The notes beneath the pieces are model-generated. The model did no database searches and was not told the DNA's origin. It saw only the letters and a list, made by a program, of their open reading frames with translations. From contig OY756139.1 of the NCBI GenBank assembly GCA_963576785.1, positions 3,410,001 through 3,474,000 on the forward strand: a DNA stretch of 64,000 nucleotides. The letters are read 5' to 3'. How positions within the stretch are numbered: position 1 is the stretch's first letter; each line of letters begins with the position of its first letter. Below are positions 1 through 10,168 of this stretch, piece after piece. This DNA comes from Chlorophyllum brunneum (Eukaryota; Basidiomycota; Agaricomycetes; Agaricales; Agaricaceae). Both the position numbers and the translations under genes were made by a program.

Positions 1-710
1 GGAATAGGTAGTCGGGGAGTTGGATCGGATGCATGTTTTACGGTGAGTGTATTCACGATGTTCCGGCCCTTGGGTTGACAGTTTGGTTGTAGTGTGGTCA
101 AGTGGGCCATTGGTCAAAAGGTGAGTATTCTGCTTGTTGGGAATGGAGGAGAAATGTACTGATGACGGAAATAAGATTGTCCGAATCAGGGCGGGAATGG
201 TGGTTCGAATAAACGCCCGCGTAGTTTTGGCACTGGGATCGCGGCGAACGAGGCCACTACGAATGGAATGTGTTTTAAATGTGATCAAAAGGGTCATTTT
301 GCTTCAGGTGAGACTCAGATAAGGGATTGCTGGACTTGATACATGACCGACGATTGTGGTTCCAGCGTGTCCGGGTGTCTCAATGGGACGATCTACCTCT
401 ACGAATACTGGGAGCGCGGGTGGCAGTGGAAATAGCTCATGTTATAAGTGTGGTCGTGTGGGTCATTGGAGTCATGGTACGCACTATTCGTTTTCCATTC
501 CGACTTCGCATTGATTACTATGGGGCTGTATGCATTCTTATAGCTTGTCCGGGTGGTTTAGTTGGAAGTCGATCGACGAGTACAAATGGACGCGGAACTA
601 CTAAAAGTACAAGAGGAAGAAAGTCCTCAAGTTCTACTCCAACCACAACGAAAGCGAAAAGAGGGAGAGGAGGAAAGAAATCGGCATTCGGTGCTGCTGA
701 TGGACGGTAG
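1..710 (+). CDS. C-terminal part of a CCHC zinc-knuckle protein, probably DNA topoisomerase III (5' end outside window)
   Basis: Only the 3' exons are in the window. Spliced exons are about 1-42, 92 or 111-120, 176-307, 366-476 and 544-710. They encode three CCHC zinc knuckles of form C-x2-C-x4-H-x4-C: CFTCGQVGHWSKDC, CFKCDQKGHFASAC and CYKCGRVGHWSHAC. These are joined by Gly/Ser/Thr-rich linkers and followed by a basic tail ending KKSAFGAADGR. Zinc knuckles plus a GRGGKK-type tail resemble the C-terminus of fungal topoisomerase III, where they help bind single-stranded DNA; this is known of the family, and the assignment here is inference because the catalytic part is missing. Another nucleic-acid-binding zinc-knuckle protein is possible. 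Each knuckle carries a phase-1 intron just before its last Cys codon. The first knuckle is also split between its first two cysteines. Confidence 0.6.
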
Positions 711-2274
711 CATTAACCAAAAGGGTAATCGTTCTTTGTTTTTCTCTTGACGAGTATAAGCGTCTATTGCGCCAGATGCGGAAAACATGAGAGATGGCCG
801 ATCCCTTTGAATGTTGAGGCGCTGTCGTGGACTTAGGCGAATGGTGGATGCCAAGAGTATGTCAAGGTGGAGGAGTGGGATTACGTTCTAATTGATTTCA
901 AACGTTGGATGCCTTGTGGTGCTCGGGATGGGAGTGGGTGTGACAAGGATTGACTGGGGCGGGCTTTTGTTTTTTTTTGCTTGATTTTACGAAAAGGATG
1001 TTACTCAGGCGTTCTATGTACATAATGTACTATGTATGACATTGGTATCAAGGTGATATCCCAACATAATGTGCGATCGTAATGTATGCGGTACTGCTGG
1101 AGTGGAACTATTTCGAGAAGTCCCGCGAAACTCGGCCGAAATAGTTAATCCGTTGCAATCAAGGTCATGATAACCGTGTCATTGTCACCACTCGTCAATC
1201 TCACACCTGACCACATTGTACAATTGATTGGATGTTCTTCTTTTCCCCATCCACCATGTTCCAGATGGTTACATTGGGGCTTTTTCTTCATCCTCTCCAC
1301 GAGCACTAAGAAAACTAGGAGTGCCAAGGCCTGACCCATATTGCGTTCCTGCGCCCCGCTTAGGGTGGGGACTGTGGAGCCTTCCCACTCGGCTCTGCTT
1401 GACACAGGCGCTCGGATTCTTGTGTCTGCTATACAGTTTCACGGCTTATTCTGGTTCTCCAAATCAACTGTGGTCTCCATGGCTTCTACTCTATGATCAA
1501 TCTTCGTCCAATCGTTTTGGTCTTTTAGTCGCTATGCTTCTCGGTGACGAGTCCAAACGGACTTCTTGATCAAACTCTGTGTTCGTATACTGGTCGGATA
1601 GCATTTTTCCCCACACTCATTCAAGCGCGAATATTGTGCCTTGATTGCGACACAGAAGACCGTGTTAGCGTTCTAAGCGACGACAAGATTTTTACTTCCC
1701 GCTGACAGGGAAAAAGCAAAAAACAAATCTCGGAGCCCCACCCGGAAATTGGTTTCAGGTAATGAACTACATATCTTCATCAGTTCATATCTTGCTCATA
1801 TCAGTGGAAAATTTGCCTGCTGCGGGCTTCTAGGTTTTGTTAGGCCTTTAATTTTGTTTTTCTTAGATTCGGCTAGATGAACGTTAATGTACATCCGCAT
1901 GTCACCATCGGGCCCGTGTGATTCGGCTCTGAATCGGTTGTGCGGATGACCGGATGATGATTAGGGCATGCGGCGGGAGGGGAATGGTATAAAAATGCTC
2001 TGGGTAGCACGCGTTACCGTTCACCACCTGTCTCTTCGGGTAACCCCAGGTCCTTACACCTTTCCCCTTCGCTTGACTCTTTGACGCTCAGGGCCGAGGG
2101 ACTAGGCTTGTAGGTAATAGCGCTCAAAAGTGCTCCATTCCTTTTCGGCGTGTGCTCTCCCCTGAATCTTTCCCCCACACATTTCTACTCGAGAAATTCT
2201 CTCCTGTCGGGTATATCACTTCAGATCCACGTAACTATCGCAATCAACTTTGGTTCTGGATTGCCGTCGACATT
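711..2274. other. Intergenic stretch with the promoter of the downstream transporter
   Basis: No coding exon was found. The open frames here are short, lack plausible splice partners and look like chance. The last 300 bases hold a TATA box at about 1988 and a pyrimidine-rich stretch at about 2025-2075, consistent with a promoter and 5' leader for the gene starting at 2275. Confidence 0.5.
1988..1994 (+). promoter_or_regulatory. TATA box
   Basis: TATAAAA lies about 285 bases before the ATG at 2275. It is followed by a C/T-rich stretch that could hold the transcription start. It would imply a 5' leader of roughly 250 bases. Confidence 0.45.
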
Positions 2275-4464
2275 ATGCCTGGCTCCGATGAAAAGATGAA
2301 GCTTGAAGTGCATTCGTCTGTGAGTAGTGGGGATATCAGACAAGAGACGTGGGTGGATCACTCCGAGGCGGAGAGGGGCAGGGTGCTGAGGAAAATGGAT
2401 TGGCATTTGTTGCCGTTCATCTCCCTTTTGTACTTGTTGTCGTTCTTGTGAGTTCTTCAATTGTTGTCGTTGTCTCCCTTGAGTGATTCTTACTCCCCCA
2501 GGGATCGTGCTAACGTCGGTTAGTGGCCTATGCTCAGGAGAAGCAAGGGCATACACTTATCTCTACTCGCCTAGGCAATGCGCGTATCGCAGGAATGGCC
2601 AAAGACGTAGGATTAACGGGGTTGAAGTACAATGTGGTACGTATACATGCTCCAGAGCATAAACCATTCTTGCACGACAACTAATTCCATGTGGTAAATG
2701 TATGACAGCTCGCAGCTGTCTTCTTTGTGAGTATCAAAAGCCATTTACCCTTACCCGTGGCGGTGCTGATAACGGAATATGATAGATTCCATATTCGTTA
2801 GCCGAAGTTCCTTCGTGAGTGCGCTTCCAGAAGACCTGCGATAGAAGACTGATTAGTTGTCTTGCAGAAACATCTGTCTAAAGCTTGTTCGCCCTTCGCG
2901 ATGGAGTACGTGCGTTGTATTACTGGGATGACAAGAATCTCATTTGCGCCCATTAGTTCCATCTATCATGATCGCTTGGGGTACGGTGATGACCCTTATG
3001 TCTCTCTGCAAGACGTACGAGGGTATCATCATGTGCGTATCGCATCCCTAATTTCCCTGTTCAAGCTAATCTGACATCTCTGATAGTGCTCGTGTCTTCC
3101 TTGGCCTCACAGAATCTGGTCTGTTCCCTGGTGTAAGTCCACTTTACTCACATCCTATAACACTGGTATACTGACCCCGGGGTGTTTGCAGATTACGTTC
3201 TACCTCTCGCTTTGGTATCGTAGACGTGATGTTGCGAGGCGGATTGCCATTTTCTTCTCGGCTGCGACCATCGCTGGTGCATTTGGTGGTTTACTTGCTT
3301 ATGGCATAGAACACATGGATGGTATTGGTGGATTGCATGGATGGCAGTGGATCGTAGGTTTCCTCTCATTCCGTTTTCGAGTGAAATTAATAACTGAAAC
3401 AATATAGTTCTGTCTTGAAGGCCTCATGACTGTGGTCGTCGCATTTGTATCATATTTCTTCATGTATGATGTGGGTCACTGCAGCTTGTTAGATTTTTGT
3501 ACGACTAATTCCGTTGACTATAGTACCCGGAGACTGCTGGGTTCTTGACTGAAGCCGAGAAGAAAACCGTCGTTACCATGCTGAAAGAAGATCAACAAGG
3601 AATGGCAAAACACTTCGAACTCAAGTTCGTCTTACAGGCTTTGAGGGATTACAAGACTTATGTACAAGTCGGCATCTACATCGGTGCGCAGTCACATCAA
3701 ATTAACAAAATCTTAATCCTCACCTAATTTGCTATAGGTCTCCTCATCCCCGTATATGCTATTGCACTATTCACACCTACGATCGTCAACGAACTCGGTT
3801 ACTCAGCTACAAATGCCCAACTCCTCACAATCCCACCCTTCGTCGCAGGTTGTATCGCGACGATCGCAATCGGTGTTTATTCTGACAAACTCAATTCTCG
3901 AGGCCCATTCATTATTGGATGTTGTCTCGCATCCATGGTGGGATATATCATTCTCTACGTCCAAGATCGTCCTGGTGTGTCGTATTTTGGTTCGATTCTA
4001 GCTGCGGTGGGTGTGTATCCGACTATTGCCGTCGCGTTGGCATGGGCGGGTAGTGCGGCTGGTGGAGATATAAGAAAGGGAGTCACGTTGGCGATGGTTA
4101 TTGGCATTGGGAACCTTGGTGGTATTTGTTCATCGTTCATTTATATGAAGCCGCCAAGGTTCTTTGTTGGACATGGGACTTGTATGGGATGTTTGGGTTT
4201 ATCGTAAGTGATTTGATTCTGTGAGTGGGGTGTTCTTTTTTGGCTGATCCGGAGCGATAGAATAACCTTGAGTGCTTTCGCAATGTGGGATTATCACCGA
4301 CTGAATAAAAAGAAGATTGCGTTGTGTGAAAGGGAGGGAATTGATGAGAGCAGACTTGTGGAATTCGCAGGGATGGGGAATGAGAGTCCTTTGTTCAGGT
4401 GAGCTCGTGGTGCTTTTTGTCCAAGGTGTCGTGACTTAGAGCGTGTACAAGATATACTCTATGA
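2275..4464 (+). CDS. MFS transporter, allantoate/nicotinate permease (Dal5/Tna1) type
   Basis: Fourteen exons: 2275-2447, 2502-2518, 2575-2636, 2709-2726, 2786-2814, 2868-2905, 2957-3032, 3087-3132, 3192-3353, 3408-3470, 3524-3683, 3738-4203, 4261-4398 and 4452-4464. They give about 486 aa. Family landmarks in order: KMDWHLLPFISLLYLLSFL (TM1), DRANVGNAR, NICLKLVRPSRWIPSIM, RVFLGLTESGLFPG, FYLSLWYRRRDVARR, a central loop, and the C-terminal half with TIVNELGYSATNAQLL. The last 13-nt exon restores the family ending FRYTL. This is a plasma-membrane anion/organic-acid symporter family; the substrate cannot be read from sequence. The ATG at 2275 was chosen because the in-frame open region upstream has no ATG. 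The last intron may end at CTTAG (4440) or ACAAG (4451); both reach the same stop. Confidence 0.9.
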
Positions 4465-5159
4465 TGATGATGATGATGATGCACCTATTCTTACCTGACG
4501 AATCGGGATGGGTGGGGTCCTTTCGCGTACTTTACCTTGTAATTCGTAACTCATGCCGTGAATGACCCTTAAGAAATCGGTCGTATCACTCATGGGCCCT
4601 CATTTCCGTGGAGGGCGTGGTAAAACGTCCCTTGGTATTCCTGTATGATTTTCAAGTTTTGTTGAATGGGGTTTGAGTGCTTGGAGGGCTTACTTTTTGA
4701 GAACAAAAGTTCTGATTCTAAATGGTTGCGTTTCTGATGAGATTGAAGACTGTGGTACCATGAACAGTCCCGCGCAGCAGTCGTGTGCGGAGAGCTGACC
4801 AAGTGTGTCAGAAATTGACTGGTGTGGGCTTATATGTGGATGCTCGTATGCTTACTGAGATCGACGGAAGCGGGATGGGTGACACAATTAACGGAGTAGC
4901 AACGGAGTAACGGCAATTAATAGCGAAGTACAACCGGCGGTTGAGGTTTAGGTCGAGTGGGCCGAGTCTGGCGGGGACCCTAAAAGGACAAACGGCTCTG
5001 AGGAAAGCTATTTTAGATACTTGAAGCCATGTGATTTGAGATCCGGGGCGAGGCGTCGATTCCGTTCGGGATTCGGCGAAGCGGAGGACGGGGAGCCGGG
5101 GCAAGGACCACTGAATAAATAAACGTCTCGCCCTCCTTAGCTCGCAGTACTCAGCTATC
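4465..5159. other. Intergenic stretch: 3' end of the transporter and malate synthase promoter
   Basis: Starts with a short ATG trinucleotide run (about 4461-4480) and otherwise shows no coding exons. An AATAAATAAA stretch at about 5112-5121 sits 40-50 bases before the malate synthase ATG and may act as its TATA-like element. Confidence 0.4.
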
Positions 5160-7001
5160 ATGTCTCACGGCGTCGTAATCCACTCAACCGTCGCTGCAAA
5201 GGCCCAGGAAGAGCTCTTCACAGACGGGACTCTCAAGTTCCTGGCCGCTCTACACAAGACTTTTGAATCCACTCGCCAGTCACTCCTTACCGCTCGCGAG
5301 GATGCTCAACGCCGCTTTGATTCTGGAGTTCCCCTTGACTTTCCTTCAGAGACGGCCCATATCCGTGCGGACCCTTCGTGGCACTGTGCACCCCCTGCTC
5401 CTGGTCTAGAGGATCGCCGTGTCGAAATCACGGGTCCCACTGACAGGAAGATGGTCATCAATGCCCTAAACAGTGGTGCAAAGACATTCATGGCCGACTT
5501 TGAAGGTGAGCAGATCGAGTTGTCGAGATATCCCCCATCTGATGCGCCGTTCTAGATTCTAGCTCTCCTACTTTCGCCAATATGGTGAATGGCCAAGTCA
5601 ACCTCCGTGATGCCATTCGTCGTCAGATCGATTTCGAGTCTGGAGGAAAGCAGTACCAACTTTCTGAGAAACCCGCAGCTTTGATTGTTCGGTGAGTACT
5701 TATTTAATCTGCTTGATTTCAGGTTACTGAGGCATTGGTAGTCCTCGCGGATGGCACTTGGATGAGCCCCGCATCACTATCGATAACCAACCCATGTCCG
5801 GCTCAATCTTTGATTTCGCACTCTACTTCTACCATAACGCCAAGGAACTCGTCCAGCGAGGCTCTGGCCCCTATTTCTACCTTCCAAAGATGGAGCACTA
5901 CCTCGAAGCTCGTCTCTGGAACGATATTTTCGTTTTCTCCCAATCTTACATTGGGCTTCCACTGCACACTATTCGTGCGACCGTTCTTATCGAAACTCTC
6001 CCTGCCGCCTTCCAGATGGAGGAGATTCTCTTTGAACTTCGTAATCACTCAGCTGGTCTCAACTGTGGACGGTATGATCCCTCTGACGTCATAATTATGA
6101 GCGCTTTTTCTCACATCCCTATTTTTAGCTGGGACTACATATTCAGCTTTATCAAGAAGCGTAGGGCTGACCGTAGCGCTGTCCTCCCCGACCGAAAGGA
6201 TGTCACCATGACCGTCGGCTTCATGGATTCTTACGTTAGGCTCCTCATTCAGACTTGTCACAGGCGCAAAGTCGCTGCCATGGGTGGCATGTCTGCTCAG
6301 ATCCCCATTAAAAACGACCCCAAGGCTAACGAGGTTGCCATGGCCAAAGTACGTGCCGATAAGCTTCGCGAGGTTACCGCCGGTCATGACGGAACTTGGA
6401 TTGCTCATCCTCTCATCGGGCCTATTGCTCGTGAGATATTCGATCAACATATGCTCGGCCCCAACCAGGTACATCCTTCCTTGATGTCGACGCCACCTCG
6501 TGCCTTTACTCACACTTTATTTTTATATAGTATTACAATCTTCGCCAGGACGTCAAAGTCGCTGCCACGGATCTTCTTAACACCAAAGTCCCAGGAAAGA
6601 TTACTGTCGACGGTATTCGTGAGAACGTTTCCACCTGTCTCGCCTACACTGCCGCATGGGTTGGCGGTAACGGCTGTATCCCTCTCAATTATCTCATGGA
6701 AGACGCGGCGACTGCCGAAATTACGCGTGTACAACTCTGGCAATGGGTCAAGTACGGTCTTCGTGCAGAGAATGGCCAGTTGATTACGGCCGAGTATATT
6801 GATGGGTTTATCAAAGATTTGTCTCCGAGTATCAGCAAGATCGTCGCGGGTGTTAAGGAGCAGAATGTGAATTTGGCGGTGGATTATCTAAAGTTGCAGA
6901 TTAGGAAGCAGTGGCCGAGCGAGTTTTTGACAAGCGATTTGATGTCGTATTTGGCTGTTGCTGATGGTGTTGAGCCACAGTTCCAGAGGGCGTCGCTCTA
7001 G
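5160..7001 (+). CDS. MLS1: Malate synthase (glyoxylate cycle)
   Basis: Condenses glyoxylate with acetyl-CoA to malate, letting the cell grow on acetate, ethanol or fatty acids. Exons are 5160-5505, 5556-5691, 5742-6071, 6129-6468 and 6531-7001, giving 540 aa, the normal length for the eukaryotic malate synthase A type. Diagnostic stretches: [44 protein letters not shown] (restored only after removing the 57-nt intron 6072-6128), [46 protein letters not shown] and [19 protein letters not shown]. The protein ends RASL; ASL is a weak variant of the peroxisomal SKL signal, so glyoxysomal import is plausible but not shown. Intron 3 is a multiple of three and has no stop codon, so unspliced RNA would encode a 19-residue insertion next to the active-site motif. 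Confidence 0.97.
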
Positions 7002-8227
7002 GTTTATGGTGTTGAAGGTTTTAAAAAGTTATCGTTTGTATTTTATTTTTTTCACTGGATTTTTTTTCGCTGTTCCTGGTTTTGCAATCTGTATCCTCAC
7101 ACAATCATCAATATTTTCTCTCTGTCTAGTAGTGTTAGCTATTCTTATTCCATTCCAGTAGTGTTCTTTAAATCAACCAACGTGAATATAACTATATTGT
7201 TTCGAAGATGAGGGTTTTTGTATGGATCTCTTGAGAATCCCCGCATGAAACTTTTGGATATGCCTAACTACAATAGCTGATAAAGGGAAGTAACAGGTGT
7301 TCGTGAAACGACAAAAAATTTTCCCTTCAATTTGCTAGGTTCCACTTTTCGGCTTCAAAATAGATCAACCCCGCGTTTTTCGTAGTTCATGCCAAACCAA
7401 ATGTTCATGCACGCAAGAAGGTTCTCAAAAAAATATTAATTCACGTCTAGTAAATAAAGATAAGGATAATCGTGGTCGTACCCTCGCCGACGTGAATGAC
7501 CAAACGATCGAACACGGGGAGCTCAACCATCCCAAGTATAGAAACATTCTGAATTTAAGGAGACGCACGCACATAGTAGAGTTTTTGATACTTGAAGTCT
7601 TTAACACTTGTAAGGCGGGAAAGACACACGTTCTGAAGTGGCGAGTTTGTTATCGGGTCGTGCGGGATTTTGAAGGGAGGATTACTTACGTTGACTATGG
7701 TCCTCGTATGCCACAGCAGTCCGCGACCGCTTGACCAGCCCAGCCGCTGCATATCTTGAAGTGAAAAAAGGTGTCGAGTTCAACTTTGAGGCACACAAAA
7801 TCACACCTGTGGATTAAGTCAGTATGAATTGGATTGGGTGAGAGGAAGGGAGAGATGACGTACAAAGTATATATTTGGACTGTGTTGCAGCAGTCCGCGG
7901 CCGGGTGGTATAAGTCTTTTTTTGTTTCTTTTTTTTTGATGGCCCAGCTGCTGCCCAGTTGATAAAGTATACAGATACTGTGGTAGATCAGAAGCACGAT
8001 ATAATTATGCTCTTCGAGGTTTGAACTTGTCCTTGTCGACGCTCATGAATGTGGATTGGTTTTCCGTGGTAAATCACACCTGGGTTGAGAGTCGTATGTC
8101 AGCGCGAGTCACGTATGAGAAGATTTCGCAACGTACAAATTGGTTTCTCAGGATATGCTGCAGCAATCAGGACCATGTTCGTACTGTCCTTTGCTGCTGC
8201 CTGCTTTGTGTCAATAACTGTATTCGG
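7002..8227. other. Gene-poor stretch downstream of malate synthase
   Basis: A/T-rich 3' flank with T-runs at about 7046-7068. Open frames at 7492-7734 (+) and 7555-7997 (-) show no recognisable motif, no low-complexity signature and no convincing splice sites, so I do not call genes here. Confidence 0.4.
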
Positions 8228-8395
8228 GGATCTTGAGGCACCCGGTAGTAGATCTTGATGAACGCAGAGATCTTGAAGCACACCGTAAACCTTGAAGCAC
8301 ATACCTTGGAGCACACCGTAACCGCTGTGGAATCTTGAGGCACACCATAATCCCTGAAACGTGGAATCTTGAAGCACACAGTCTTGAGGCACACC
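8228..8395 (+). repeat. Diverged short repeat, core CTTGAAGCACACC
   Basis: About eight imperfect copies of (AT)CTTGA(A/G)GCACACC occur within 170 bases. Most copies are followed by a short unique spacer, several of them GTAA or ATAA. On the other strand they create the recurring peptide words GVPQD and CASRF, which explains the open frames seen there. Spacing is irregular (about 14-30 bases), so this is a degenerate minisatellite rather than a CRISPR-like array. Confidence 0.65.
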
Positions 8396-8815
8396 TAAAC
8401 TTCTGGTCAGCATCCGCAGAATCAAACAGAAGACCGATAACGTACGCTAATAAGAGGGTTAATCCAACCGCAGCTGCCCCAACTACCAAGGCAGCTACCG
8501 CCCACATGGGAGACGCGAATAGGCGACTCACCTCAACAATCACACTGTGGTTCTTATGTCAGTGCTGGGTAGGATTCGGCTTGAAGGTTGACTTACGTTC
8601 ACGATGGTCACGGTGCACAGGCTGTAAAACAAAAAAACCGTCAGTGGCGAAGGGCTGGCCGACCAAAATAATACCTATTCGTCTAGTCAGTACACTGATG
8701 AAGCGAAAGAACAAGGACATACGGTCGTTTATACCAGCCCTGCTATAGCACCCCCTTCGGTTATCCGACAGGAGTGCTAGATGGGAGATTTTCTCGGTGG
8801 CATTGGTGGTTATCA
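8396..8815 (-). pseudogene. Possible remnant of a multi-span membrane protein gene
   Basis: On the minus strand, 8543-8396 encodes a strongly hydrophobic stretch (SPMWAVAALVVGAAAV, then GLTLLLAYVIGLLF). It is preceded by a short LCTVTIVN-like segment and plausible small introns (acceptor GTTTTACAG near 8624). Joining these exons hits stops in the frames I tried, and the 3' side runs into the CTTGAAGCACACC repeat. It may be a decayed gene of a basidiomycete membrane-protein family, but no family can be named. Confidence 0.3.
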
Positions 8816-10168
8816 TAATGGAGCATCCAAGTCCGTAATTTTTGGATCATGGTGATAAGATAAAATGGGAGAGAAAAAGACGTCGCCGCCGCTTGCGATA
8901 TTTTAGGAACGTTGTCCCGGGTAAGACACAATTCTTCGTAACTATTTAAGGGGGTAATTAATGTGCAGCCTTTGGAAGAGAGACGGGGAGGACGTACGCT
9001 TTGGTCAACGCCTAGAGATGGAACCACCGACTGCGAGTTCCTGTATCTAGTTATCGTGTATCGCGAGAGCGAACATCTGTCCACCTACGTCAGCGTGAAT
9101 TGACAAGCAATGAAAAGAGTACAAACCGTTCAAGTGAGGAACTCTTGCTCGACCACCGAGGTCGAACGCAACATCACATAAGAACACCCTAGCATAGCTA
9201 GTAGACCGGCGTCGTATAGATCACCGAGTGTCCAGAGTAGTGAGTAGTTGTAGTTCGGAGTAGAGAAGTGAAGAATCAATTTCCCCAAACCAAGGGGTTT
9301 AAATATCTTCATGAGAGGCACGAAATCTCACGCCCTATGTGGCGGTACGTGACGTATACCGGTCAGCCGACGCGAAATGCTGTCGAGGGTAGCTAAGCCG
9401 AGGCGTCATGAGGACGCCTTGTGCGTGAAAAAACGTAATGGGGTGGGTCCAGGAAAGAGATTTCGGATTGAAATGAATCAACTGACAGATTGACGCCCTG
9501 AGAAGGAGGATTAGTGCGCGGCTTCTTTTGTCGGGGTTTGATTTGAAGACAAAGGAAGAGAGATCCTTCAGGGAAGCTGTTGTTCTTTCTCCATTTTTCC
9601 TTGAATTTTTGTGTCCTCCTTCCCCTCTCTGGTGCGTTATAGGTTGAAAAGGTATAGATGGAGGTGGTCAGCAGCGTTTCATCTGAGTGTACTGAAAGAA
9701 TAGGCGCACGGTCGGGGTACTAGATTCACGGGAAAACTCAAATCAAGGGTTGTAAAACGAGGCGCTACGGAACATGAAGCGAAGAAGTCAGCCTCGCGGC
9801 GGGATGATCAGCGAAAAAGACTAAAAAGGATGATTGACTCCCTTGATATCTGTCGTAATCGAGGTCGCATGGCATCGCTGCATTTTAATTATTGCTTTTG
9901 GAATACTTAACAGAGCCCCATAAGCGAATTATGGGTCCCGAGCGATGGGTGGCGTCGGGCAGGAGGACTCGGTCAAGATAACCTGTTGATGGTTTTCGAC
10001 AAAGCGCAAGGCTAGAGACGAGTACAAGCCGTGAAATGCGGCGGTTCAGCGATCAGTGTACTTGATGCTGGCGCGTCTGGCTAAATCACGGTCACCATGT
10101 TTGTCTCTGCTTGGCAACACCCTCCCATTTTTCGATAACTCACAGGTGGAAAATAACATCAAGCGGCA
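8816..10168. other. Intergenic stretch before UTP25
   Basis: I see no supportable gene. The minus-strand frames at 8761-9084 and 9130-9321 could be further exons of the remnant at 8396-8815 but lack motifs. The last bases before 10169 would contain the UTP25 promoter; no clear TATA box is visible. Confidence 0.35.

Noticed and set aside
1145..1569. Overlapping open frames on both strands
   Set aside because: No motif, no splice partners and non-coding-like composition; chance frames.
8228..8395. CRISPR-like array
   Set aside because: Repeats are too short and irregular, and the genome is eukaryotic.
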